Source: Actinomycetes bacterium (lineage in GTDB: Bacteria; Actinomycetota; Actinomycetes; JAJYSQ01). From it: a stretch of DNA of 5,480 nucleotides. Shown here piece after piece: positions 1 to 5,314 of the stretch. Below the pieces are notes generated by a model. That model saw only the letters and a program-made list of their open reading frames with translations. It ran no database searches and was not told the DNA's origin. Each line of letters opens with the position of its first letter. The first letter of the stretch is position 1. The stretch covers positions 1 to 5,480 of the forward strand of contig JAJYSQ010000162.1 of the NCBI GenBank assembly GCA_021793495.1. Reading direction: 5' to 3'. Both the position numbers and the translations under genes were made by a program.

Positions 1-801
1 TCCGATCTCGCGGCGGTGCGGTGCCTGCACCAGGCACCGACGCTGGATGCCTACGCCGCCGATGGCGCTCTGGGTGCCGCCCTGGTCTACGAGCGGGCGT
101 GGCTGGTCGAGCAGACCAGCCCGACCACAGCGCTGGTCACGGCCTACCGTGCCGTGGCACGCCAGGCCGCCGAGCAGGTCTGGCAGGAGCGGACACTGCG
201 ACTGCAAGCCGCCCAGCTACGCATCCGCCTGGAGCGACTGTCCGACGACCACCGGCGGGTGGCCCGGGAGTCGGCCGAAGACCCGTTGACCGGGCTAGCC
301 AACCGGCGGCGGCTGGACTCCCGACTGGCCGAGCTGGTCGCCCTGGCCGCCCACAAGGAGCGGCCCCTGACCGTGCTGGTGGTCGACATCGACCACTTCC
401 ACGATGTGAACGAGGCACACTCCCACGTGGTGGGCGACGCGATCCTGCGGCGGCTGGCGGTGCTGCTGCGCGCCCAGTGCCGGGAGGGAGACCTGGTGGC
501 CCGCTTCGGCGGCGACGAGTTCGTCGTGGCGCTGCCGGACACGGACCTGGTAGCGGCGAACGCACTGGCCCAGCGGATCCGGGGCACGGTCACCGCGGCA
601 CCCTGGGCCGAGGTGGTGGCAGAGCTGAGCGTGACGGTCAGCATCGGGGTGGCCGCGCACCGTCCCGGCATGGATGCCGACGAGATCTTCGCCGAGGCCG
701 ACGCCGCACTGTTCGAGGCGAAGCGTGCGGGTCGCGATCGGGTCGCCGGGCCTCCGCTCATCGGCGGCACCCCGCCTACCTGCTCCGCCGCCGGTCCGTG
801 A
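1..801 (+). CDS. Diguanylate cyclase (GGDEF domain), 5' end outside window
   Basis: The reading frame is open from the first base, so the true start lies upstream; 266 residues are visible. The N-terminal part (about bases 1-180) is helical and alanine-rich, as in the end of a TPR-like or other helical sensory region. A charged heptad-like helix (about 180-280) then leads into the domain motif DPLTGLANRR. The GGDEF domain fills the rest: DIDHF (metal and substrate region, near 385-400), the VGDAIL stretch, and an intact RFGGDEF active-site motif, with GGDEF at 508-522. An RxxD inhibitory site (481-492) lies five residues before it, as in product-inhibited cyclases such as PleD. These enzymes condense two GTP into cyclic di-GMP. 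With all signature residues present, the protein is probably an active, feedback-inhibited cytoplasmic cyclase. What it senses cannot be told, because the N-terminus is missing. It ends 17 bases from the convergent dapE gene. No EAL domain follows. Confidence 0.93.
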   Translation, partial: SDLAAVRCLHQAPTLDAYAADGALGAALVYERAWLVEQTSPTTALVTAYRAVARQAAEQVWQERTLRLQAAQLRIRLERLSDDHRRVARESAEDPLTGLANRRRLDSRLAELVALAAHKERPLTVLVVDIDHFHDVNEAHSHVVGDAILRRLAVLLRAQCREGDLVARFGGDEFVVALPDTDLVAANALAQRIRGTVTAAPWAEVVAELSVTVSIGVAAHRPGMDADEIFAEADAALFEAKRAGRDRVAGPPLIGGTPPTCSAAGP

Positions 802-818
802 GCCGCCTTGGTGGAGAG

Positions 819-1943
819 TCAGTTCAGCCACGTAGCCAGACGGTTGACGCAGGAGCGGATCTGCTCAACCTCGACATGCTCGTCGTCGGCGTGGGCCAAG
901 GCAGGGTCGCCGGGCCCGTAGTTCACCGCAGGGATCCCCAGCCCGGCGAAGCGCGCGACATCCGTCCACCCGTACTTCGGCCGGACCGGAGCACCCACCG
1001 CCGCGACGAGCTCCCCGACCAGCGGGTCGTCCAGCCCCGGGCGTGCCCCCGGCGCGATGTCGGTGAGCCTCACCTCGTACCCGCCGAACACGTCCCGGAC
1101 GTGCCTTTCAGCCTCCGTGGTCGTCCGCGACGGTGCAAACCGGTAGTTCACCGTGACGACGCACTCGTCCGGCACCACGTTCCCGGCAACTCCGCCGCGG
1201 ATCCCCACGGCGGACAACCCCTCGCGGTACACCAGTCCATCGACCTGGACCTCGGTCGGCACGTACGCCTCCAGCCGGCTCAACACCGCGCCAGCCGCGT
1301 GGATCGCGTTGCGGCCCATCCAGGCACGGGCACTGTGCGCGGCACGACCTCGTAACGTCACCTCAGCCCGCAGCGTGCCGTTGCACCCGCCCTCGACCAA
1401 CCCGTTGGTCGGCTCGCCCAGCACCGCAACGTCCGCGGCCAGCCACTCGGGATGGGTGCGTGCCACCCGACCCAGGCCGTTGCGCGCCGAGTCGACCTCC
1501 TCGTGGTCGTAGAACACGTAGGTGACCTCGACGCTCGGCTCGACCAGCGTGGCCGCCAGGTGCGCCAGCACCGCGACCCCACCCTTCATGTCCACACTGC
1601 CGCGGCCGTACACAGCGGTCGGGGTCCGCCAGTGGGGCAGGTTGCCGGCGACCGGAACGGTGTCCAGGTGGCCGGCCAGCAGCACCCGCCGGCTGCGCGA
1701 CCCAGTCGATCGGGCCACCAGCGTGTCCCCGTCCCGGTCCAGCCGCAGGTGCGACGCCTGGGTACCCAGCGCCTGCGCGAGAGCATCCGCCAGCCGAGCC
1801 TCGCAGCCGCTGACCGAGGAGATGTCCACCAGCGCGGCGGTCAGCGCGACCACATCGCCGTACAGGTCGAGCACGGGGGGGTCGAGCCCGGGGGGGACCA
1901 GCGGGGGCAGGGCCGCACGGCGGGTCGTCGACTCGCTGTCCAC
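819..1943 (-). CDS. dapE: Succinyl-diaminopimelate desuccinylase DapE (M20 metallopeptidase family)
   Basis: This 374-residue enzyme hydrolyses N-succinyl-LL-diaminopimelate to LL-diaminopimelate and succinate in the lysine and peptidoglycan-precursor pathway. M20 dinuclear-zinc motifs are in order: AGHLDTVP (His92, Asp94), GRGSVDMKGG (Asp118, bridging), HEEVDS (Glu148 catalytic base, Glu149 ligand), GEPTNG (Glu177), the dimerisation-domain RAAHSARAWMGRNA (His203), and AHADDEHV near the C-terminus (His351). Length fits the Gram-positive DapE group. The GTG at 1943 is chosen because it has a TACCCT -10 hexamer seven bases upstream, the leaderless pattern; a GGAGG 15 bases upstream is too far to be a ribosome site. 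Conserved sequence begins only around residue 25 (LDLYGDVVALTAALVDI), after a proline-rich lead, so a GTG at 1874 is an alternative start, but it has no visible promoter or ribosome site. The gene is divergent from dapD, the enzyme two steps earlier. Motifs are seen directly; residue roles come from the family. Confidence 0.95.
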   Translation of the reverse strand: MDSESTTRRAALPPLVPPGLDPPVLDLYGDVVALTAALVDISSVSGCEARLADALAQALGTQASHLRLDRDGDTLVARSTGSRSRRVLLAGHLDTVPVAGNLPHWRTPTAVYGRGSVDMKGGVAVLAHLAATLVEPSVEVTYVFYDHEEVDSARNGLGRVARTHPEWLAADVAVLGEPTNGLVEGGCNGTLRAEVTLRGRAAHSARAWMGRNAIHAAGAVLSRLEAYVPTEVQVDGLVYREGLSAVGIRGGVAGNVVPDECVVTVNYRFAPSRTTTEAERHVRDVFGGYEVRLTDIAPGARPGLDDPLVGELVAAVGAPVRPKYGWTDVARFAGLGIPAVNYGPGDPALAHADDEHVEVEQIRSCVNRLATWLN

Positions 1944-1950
1944 GCCCCGA

Positions 1951-1956
1951 AGGGTA
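1951..1956 (-). promoter_or_regulatory. -10 element of a probable leaderless dapE promoter
   Basis: The minus strand reads TACCCT here, matching the actinobacterial TAnnnT -10 consensus. Seven bases separate it from the dapE GTG at 1943, so transcription would begin at or within a base or two of the start codon. No convincing -35 box is seen 16-19 bases upstream. Inferred from motif and spacing only. Confidence 0.55.
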
Positions 1957-2018
1957 GACCTCCGCCGCCCGCACTCACCCGCGCTCGGCGTGTCCGCGCA
2001 ACCCTTCCCGGCACCCTC

Positions 2019-2024
2019 TAGGCT
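2019..2024 (+). promoter_or_regulatory. -10 element of a probable leaderless dapD promoter
   Basis: TAGGCT fits the TAnnnT -10 consensus and is followed by eight bases before the GTG at 2033. There is no purine-rich ribosome binding site in front of the GTG. Both points suggest a transcript starting at or next to the start codon. The -35 region is not recognisable. Confidence 0.6.
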
Positions 2025-2032
2025 GACCTGCC

Positions 2033-2062
2033 GTGGACCCCACCGCCGTGGACCCCCCCGCC
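2033..2062 (+). repeat. 15-bp tandem duplication containing the dapD start codon
   Basis: Bases 2033-2047 and 2048-2062 are identical at 14 of 15 positions (one A/C difference). Each copy begins with GTGGACCCC and encodes VDPxA, so the gene starts with two in-frame GTG codons in the same local context. The extra copy lies ahead of conserved DapD sequence. Confidence 0.85.
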
Positions 2063-3076
2063 ACACCGGCGGCCATCGCAGGCCCTGGGTACGCCCGGGG
2101 GGTCGGCCTGGCCACCCTGGACGCGCAGGGAAACGTCCTGGAGGCCTGGTTCCCCGCCCCGCGGGTGATCCAGGCCCCGGTCGGAGCCGTCGAGTCCGAC
2201 GACACCCCGGCCGAGCGAGCGATGCGGGCCGACCTCGCTCCGTTGGTGGCCCAGGACCCACGCCGGGACACCCGGCGGGTCGTGGTCACCGTGGCCGCCG
2301 ATCTGGATACCCCCCCAGTCGACGTCGCCGACGCCTACCTGCGGTTGCACCTGCTCTCCTCCCGCCTGGTCGTCCCACACGGGCTGAACCTCGACGGGCT
2401 GTTCTCTCTCCTGCCGACGGTCGTCTGGACCACCCGCGGACCGTGCGCCGCCGACGGCTTCGAGCAGACTCGCCTCCGGCTGGCCGCCGACGGACCGGTA
2501 CACGTCCTGGGGGTGGACAAGTTTCCCGCAATGGTGGACTACGTCGTGCCGACCGGGGTGCGGGTGGCCGACGGCGCCCGGGTCCGCCTGGGCGCCTACC
2601 TGGCTGCAGGCACCACGGTCATGCACGAAGGGTTCGTGAACGTCAACGCCGGCACTCTCGGTCCCTGCATGATCGAAGGGCGGATCAGCGCCGGGGTCGT
2701 GGTCGACGCGGGCTCGGACATCGGCGGAGGTGCCTCGATCATGGGGACCCTCTCGGGCGGGGGCCGGCACACGATCCGGATCGGCCGGGAGTGCCTGGTC
2801 GGAGCGAACGCCGGAATCGGGATCTCGCTCGGCGACGGTTGCGTGGTCGAGGCCGGGCTGTACGTGACGGCGGGGACGAAGGTGCGGCGACCCGACGGGA
2901 CAGTCGTACCGGCCCGACAGCTCAGCGGGTCCGAAGGTCTGTTGTTCCGGCGGCACAGCCAGTCTGGAGCGGTGGAGGTCCTGCGCCGATCGAGTGCCGG
3001 CGCCTGGGACGGGTTGAACCCCTCGCTGCACGCCTCGCCGGTCTCCGGCACGCCCGATCCCCCGCAACCCGGGTAG
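2033..3076 (+). CDS. dapD: 2,3,4,5-tetrahydropyridine-2,6-dicarboxylate N-succinyltransferase DapD (actinobacterial type)
   Basis: This 347-residue enzyme transfers succinyl from succinyl-CoA to tetrahydrodipicolinate, the first step of the succinylase branch leading to meso-diaminopimelate and lysine. The N-terminal domain (about 20-165) carries YLRLHLLSSRLV and LFSLLPTVVWTTRGPC, typical of actinobacterial DapD. Residues about 165-285 form a left-handed beta-helix with hexapeptide-like repeats: FPAMVDYVVPTGVRVAD, AAGTTVMHEGFVNVNAGTLG, MIEGRISAGVVV, GGGASIMGTLSGGG, GANAGIGISLGDGCVVEAGLYVTAGTKV. Glu215 in the EGRIS motif matches the glutamate proposed as catalytic in the mycobacterial enzyme. 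Such enzymes are trimers. The protein is somewhat longer than the mycobacterial homologue (about 317 residues), through extra N-terminal and proline-rich C-terminal residues. GTG 2033 is chosen from the -10 box just upstream. A second in-frame GTG at 2048 lies in a 15-base duplicate of the first five codons and would remove only five residues. Confidence 0.96.
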   Translation: MDPTAVDPPATPAAIAGPGYARGVGLATLDAQGNVLEAWFPAPRVIQAPVGAVESDDTPAERAMRADLAPLVAQDPRRDTRRVVVTVAADLDTPPVDVADAYLRLHLLSSRLVVPHGLNLDGLFSLLPTVVWTTRGPCAADGFEQTRLRLAADGPVHVLGVDKFPAMVDYVVPTGVRVADGARVRLGAYLAAGTTVMHEGFVNVNAGTLGPCMIEGRISAGVVVDAGSDIGGGASIMGTLSGGGRHTIRIGRECLVGANAGIGISLGDGCVVEAGLYVTAGTKVRRPDGTVVPARQLSGSEGLLFRRHSQSGAVEVLRRSSAGAWDGLNPSLHASPVSGTPDPPQPG

Positions 3077-3098
3077 CGCCCCGACCTCGGTCATGCTC

Positions 3099-3118
3099 GC
3101 GGGCACGCGTGCGGGCAC
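3099..3118 (+). repeat. Short direct repeat with central palindrome downstream of dapD
   Basis: GCGGGCAC occurs at 3099-3106 and again at 3111-3118, a 12-base period. The overlap creates the 10-base palindrome GCACGCGTGC at 3103-3112. It lies 22 bases after the dapD stop and about 50-70 bases ahead of the next start. It could be a small hairpin or a protein site, or chance in GC-rich DNA. Confidence 0.4.
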
Positions 3119-3119
3119 C

Positions 3120-3156
3120 CCCGGATCCCACCAGCGCAGAAAGCACCAGATCCGGG
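3120..3156. promoter_or_regulatory. Perfect 8-bp inverted repeat upstream of the lysozyme-like gene
   Basis: CCCGGATC (3120-3127) and GATCCGGG (3149-3156) are exact reverse complements separated by 21 bases. The right arm ends one base before the TACCGT -10 hexamer, and the loop spans where a -35 box would lie. It could be an operator dyad for the downstream gene or a long-loop hairpin ending the dapD transcript; no T-tract follows. The repeat is seen directly, the role is not known. Confidence 0.4.
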
Positions 3157-3157
3157 C

Positions 3158-3163
3158 TACCGT
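3158..3163 (+). promoter_or_regulatory. -10 element of a probable leaderless promoter for the lysozyme-like gene
   Basis: TACCGT matches TAnnnT and is followed by six bases and then the GTG at 3170. No Shine-Dalgarno-like sequence precedes that GTG. This supports independent transcription of the gene rather than read-through from dapD, as well as the start choice. Confidence 0.6.
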
Positions 3164-3169
3164 ACCGAG

Positions 3170-4147
3170 GTGCCGCGTCGTCGTCCCCGCCGCACCTCGA
3201 CCCGTGCCGCACTGGCGGTGCTGACCCTGTCCGTCCTGGTGGCCGGCTCGGTCGGCGTGCTGGTGGACCGACTGACCCGCAGCGGCCCCGTGGTGGTGAT
3301 CCCGGCGTGCCAGGTCAGCGCAGACGGCCAGAGCGTGAGCATGTCGGTCGACCAGGCGGCGAACGCCGCAACGATCGCCGCCGTCGGTCTGGCCCGAGGC
3401 CTTCCGGTGCGTGCCGTCCAGGTGGCCCTGGCCACCGCGATCCAGGAATCGACGTTGCGCAACCTCGACTTCGGCGACCGGGACTCCCTGGGGTTGTTCC
3501 AGCAACGACCGTCTCAGGGCTGGGGCACGCCGGCGCAGATCATGGACCCGGTGTACGCCGCCTCCCGGTTCTACGCCGCCCTGGTCCGCGTTCCCGACTA
3601 CCTGCGCATCCCGATCACCGAGGCCGCCCAGTCTGTCCAGCACAGCGCACACCCCCAGGCGTACGCCGACCACCAGGTCCAAGCCCTGGCGCTTGCCCGG
3701 GCCCTGACCGGCGCCGCCCCGGCCTCGCTGAGCTGTCAGCTCCCGCCGACCAGCCCACCAACCGTGGCGACGGATCCGGGCGGGTTCACCCCGGCGGCAG
3801 CCGCGGTGCGCCAGTCGATGACCCGCCAGTTCGGTACTCGCCTGCTGCCCACGGTCGTCGCAGCACCCGGGCGCTCAGGGGGCGCGCTGGTGGCTCGGCT
3901 GGGACCCGGACGCGCCGGTTCGACGGCCTCGCCCACCAGCGGGCGGGCGCCCACCGGCGGCACGGCGACCGGGTGGGCGGTTGCCGTCTGGACGGTGGCC
4001 CATGCCCAGCGCCTGGGCATTGCCGAGGTGTCCTACGCCAACCGGACCTGGCAGCTGCTGAGCTCCCAGCGCGGGTGGCAACCGGCAACGGCAGGACCAC
4101 AAGGAACAGCGGCACCACCAGGCACGGTGCTGATCATCCTGGGGTGA
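3170..4147 (+). CDS. Membrane-anchored or secreted lysozyme-like protein of unknown function, actinobacterial family
   Basis: The protein has 325 residues. The N-terminus is strongly basic (PRRRPRRTSTR) and is followed by one hydrophobic segment (about 13-33), so it is probably an uncleaved anchor or signal peptide with the rest outside the cell. Residues about 60-185 are the conserved core: NAATIAAVGLARGLPVRAVQ, ALATAIQESTLRNLDFGDRDSLGLFQQRPSQGWGT, IMDPVYAASRFYAALV, ITEAAQSVQHSAHPQAYADH. The pattern of a helix ending in a glutamate (QES, Glu93) followed by SLGLFQQRPSQGWGT resembles the goose-lysozyme/transglycosylase arrangement, so cell-wall cleavage is possible but unproven. Cys47 and Cys189 bracket this core and could form a disulfide. 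A Gly/Ser/Thr/Pro-rich linker (about 247-266) splits a second, smaller domain (about 204-325) that includes GWAVAVWTVAHAQRLGIAEVSY. Homologues are common in actinomycetes and, as I recall, often carry uninformative or misleading names. It sits between dapD and dapC, genes for a peptidoglycan precursor. Confidence 0.88.
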   Translation: MPRRRPRRTSTRAALAVLTLSVLVAGSVGVLVDRLTRSGPVVVIPACQVSADGQSVSMSVDQAANAATIAAVGLARGLPVRAVQVALATAIQESTLRNLDFGDRDSLGLFQQRPSQGWGTPAQIMDPVYAASRFYAALVRVPDYLRIPITEAAQSVQHSAHPQAYADHQVQALALARALTGAAPASLSCQLPPTSPPTVATDPGGFTPAAAAVRQSMTRQFGTRLLPTVVAAPGRSGGALVARLGPGRAGSTASPTSGRAPTGGTATGWAVAVWTVAHAQRLGIAEVSYANRTWQLLSSQRGWQPATAGPQGTAAPPGTVLIILG

Positions 4148-4164
4148 GCAACCGGCCCCTCACC
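4143..4164. terminator. Possible bidirectional hairpin between convergent genes
   Basis: GGTGAG (4143-4148) and CTCACC (4159-4164) can pair around a 10-base loop. The stem covers the stop codon of the lysozyme-like gene (4145-4147) and lies in the 24-base gap before the dapC stop. No T-tract follows on either strand and the stem is only 6 bp, so this is a weak terminator candidate. Confidence 0.25.
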
Positions 4165-4188
4165 GGGTCAGTCAGGACCGGGTCAGTC
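4162..4188 (-). repeat. 15-base-period tandem repeat across the dapC stop codon
   Basis: ACCGGGTCAGTC occurs at 4162-4173 and 4177-4188, identical over 12 bases with a 3-base spacer. Read on the dapC strand, the last codons give Leu-Thr-Arg-Ser-stop, and the second copy after the stop reads Leu-Thr-Arg-stop in the same frame, with the second TGA at 4162-4160. Confidence 0.8.
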
Positions 4189-5314
4189 GGGCCACCGCCG
4201 CGGCGATCCGCTCGTCGGCCGCGGTCAGCGCCACCCGGACGTGCCGGGAGCCGGCTGGTCCGTAGAACGCCCCAGGAGCCACCAGGACCCCGCGGTCGGC
4301 CAGCCACCCCACCGTGTCCCAGCACGCCTCGCCACGCGTGGCCCACAGGTACAACCCGCCAGCGGACTCCTCGATGTGCAGCCCCGCATCGACCAGGGCG
4401 GCCCACAGCACGGCCCGGCGGGCGGCGTACCGGACCCGCTGCTGCTCCACGTGCCGGTCGTCGCCGAGCGCGGCAACCATCGCCGCCTGCACCGGGCCGG
4501 GCACGATCATCCCCGCGTGCCTGCGCACCTGGAGGATGTCAGCGACCAGCCGAGGGTCTCCGGCCAGGAACCCCGCCCGGTACCCCGCCAGGTTCGACTG
4601 CTTGGACAGCGAGTGGACGACGAGCAGCCCGCGGTGGTCGTCCCCGGCCACCGCGGGGTCCAGCAGGCTGACCGGGCGGGACGCCCCGCGCAGCGGCTCC
4701 GCCGGATCCGGCCCCCAGGCAAGCTCGGCGTAGCACTCGTCGGCCGCGAGCACCGCATGGTGCTCGCGCGCCCAGCCGACCAGCCGGGCCAGCCATGCCA
4801 CGTCGGCCACCTGGCCCGTCGGGTTGGCCGGGGAGTTGATCCAGACCAGACGGACGGCCTCGTCGTCGGCCGGCAGCTGCCCCCAGGACAGCCCGACTGG
4901 TCGAGCCCCCGCCAGGCGGGCACCGACGTCATACGTCGGATACGCCGTCAGCGGGTGGACCACGGTGTCCCCCGGGCCCAGGCCGAGCAACGTCGGCAGC
5001 CAGGCAACCAGCTCCTTGGAGCCCACCGTGGGCAGGACCGCGTCCTCGGTCAGCCCCGGGACGCCGCGGCGGCGGGCCATCCAGGTGCACACCGCGCGGC
5101 GCAGCACCGCCGTGCCCGAGGTGGTGGGGTAGCCCGGGGAGTCGGCGGCCGAGCCCAGCGCGTCGCGCACGACCCGGGGAGTCGGGTCCACGGGGGTGCC
5201 CACCGACAGGTCGACGATCCCCCCAGGGTGGGCGCGGGCCCGCGTGGCGTACGGAGCCAGGCTGTCCCAGGGGAAGTCGGGCAGATCAGCTCGGCGCGCG
5301 CCCTCGATGGTCAG
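4172..5314 (-). CDS. dapC: Succinyl-diaminopimelate aminotransferase DapC (PLP fold-type I), start uncertain
   Basis: The PLP-dependent aminotransferase transfers an amino group from glutamate to N-succinyl-2-amino-6-oxopimelate, the step between DapD and DapE. Counting from the CTG at 5314 (380 residues), the family core begins at about residue 12 with LPDFPWDSLAPYATRARAHPGGIVDLSVGTPVDPTP, characteristic of actinobacterial DapC. PLP features follow: NSPANPTG (Asn164), AADECYAEL (Asp192, Tyr195), SLSKQSNLAGYRAGF (Lys238 Schiff base, Arg246), and RHVRVAL (Arg360, substrate carboxylate). All expected residues are present, so the enzyme should be active. Some actinobacterial members are annotated as also acting on prephenate; sequence alone does not settle that. 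No ATG, GTG or TTG occurs in frame between a GTG at 5446, deep inside fdxA, and the conserved region. The CTG overlapping the fdxA stop is therefore the best guess, with ATC 5308, CTG 5284 or GTG 5446 as alternatives. Probably co-transcribed and translationally coupled with fdxA. Confidence 0.92.
   Translation of the reverse strand: MTIEGARRADLPDFPWDSLAPYATRARAHPGGIVDLSVGTPVDPTPRVVRDALGSAADSPGYPTTSGTAVLRRAVCTWMARRRGVPGLTEDAVLPTVGSKELVAWLPTLLGLGPGDTVVHPLTAYPTYDVGARLAGARPVGLSWGQLPADDEAVRLVWINSPANPTGQVADVAWLARLVGWAREHHAVLAADECYAELAWGPDPAEPLRGASRPVSLLDPAVAGDDHRGLLVVHSLSKQSNLAGYRAGFLAGDPRLVADILQVRRHAGMIVPGPVQAAMVAALGDDRHVEQQRVRYAARRAVLWAALVDAGLHIEESAGGLYLWATRGEACWDTVGWLADRGVLVAPGAFYGPAGSRHVRVALTAADERIAAAVARLTRS

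Larger units (their letters stand above)
1944..2032. promoter_or_regulatory. Divergent dapE/dapD promoter region
   Basis: This 89-base gap lies between two divergent GTG starts and carries a TAnnnT hexamer for each gene close to its start codon. It contains a perfect 7-bp dyad, GAAGGGT (1949-1955) and ACCCTTC (2001-2007), separated by 45 bases. The left arm overlaps the dapE -10 box and the right arm lies just upstream of the dapD -10 box. Shared control of the two pathway genes is plausible, but no known operator was recognised. Confidence 0.5.

Noticed and set aside
802..818. Terminator between the GGDEF gene and dapE
   Set aside because: The 17-base gap and its flanks show no convincing stem-loop or T-tract.
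21..1355. Plus-strand frame of 444 codons overlapping the GGDEF gene and dapE
   Set aside because: It is out of frame with GGDEF, whose motifs are intact, and then runs antisense to dapE. There is no domain or start context.
1959..1963. GGAGG on the minus strand as the dapE ribosome binding site
   Set aside because: It is 15 bases from the GTG, too far, and it would lie upstream of the transcription start if TACCCT is the -10 box.
1944..2261. In-frame upstream extension of dapE to 2261
   Set aside because: It would run across the divergent promoter region and into dapD on the opposite strand. The extra 106 residues are Arg/Pro/Gly-rich and unlike any DapE N-terminus.
2018..3682. Open minus-strand frame of 554 codons opposite dapD
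   Set aside because: It is antisense to a clearly conserved dapD, has no family motifs, and its amino-acid composition follows from the codon bias of the gene on the other strand.
1522..4671. Open plus-strand frame of 1049 codons
   Set aside because: It runs antisense to dapE, out of frame through dapD and the lysozyme-like gene, and antisense to dapC. Its Arg/Pro/Gly-rich composition with no recognisable domain is typical of GC-rich shadow frames.
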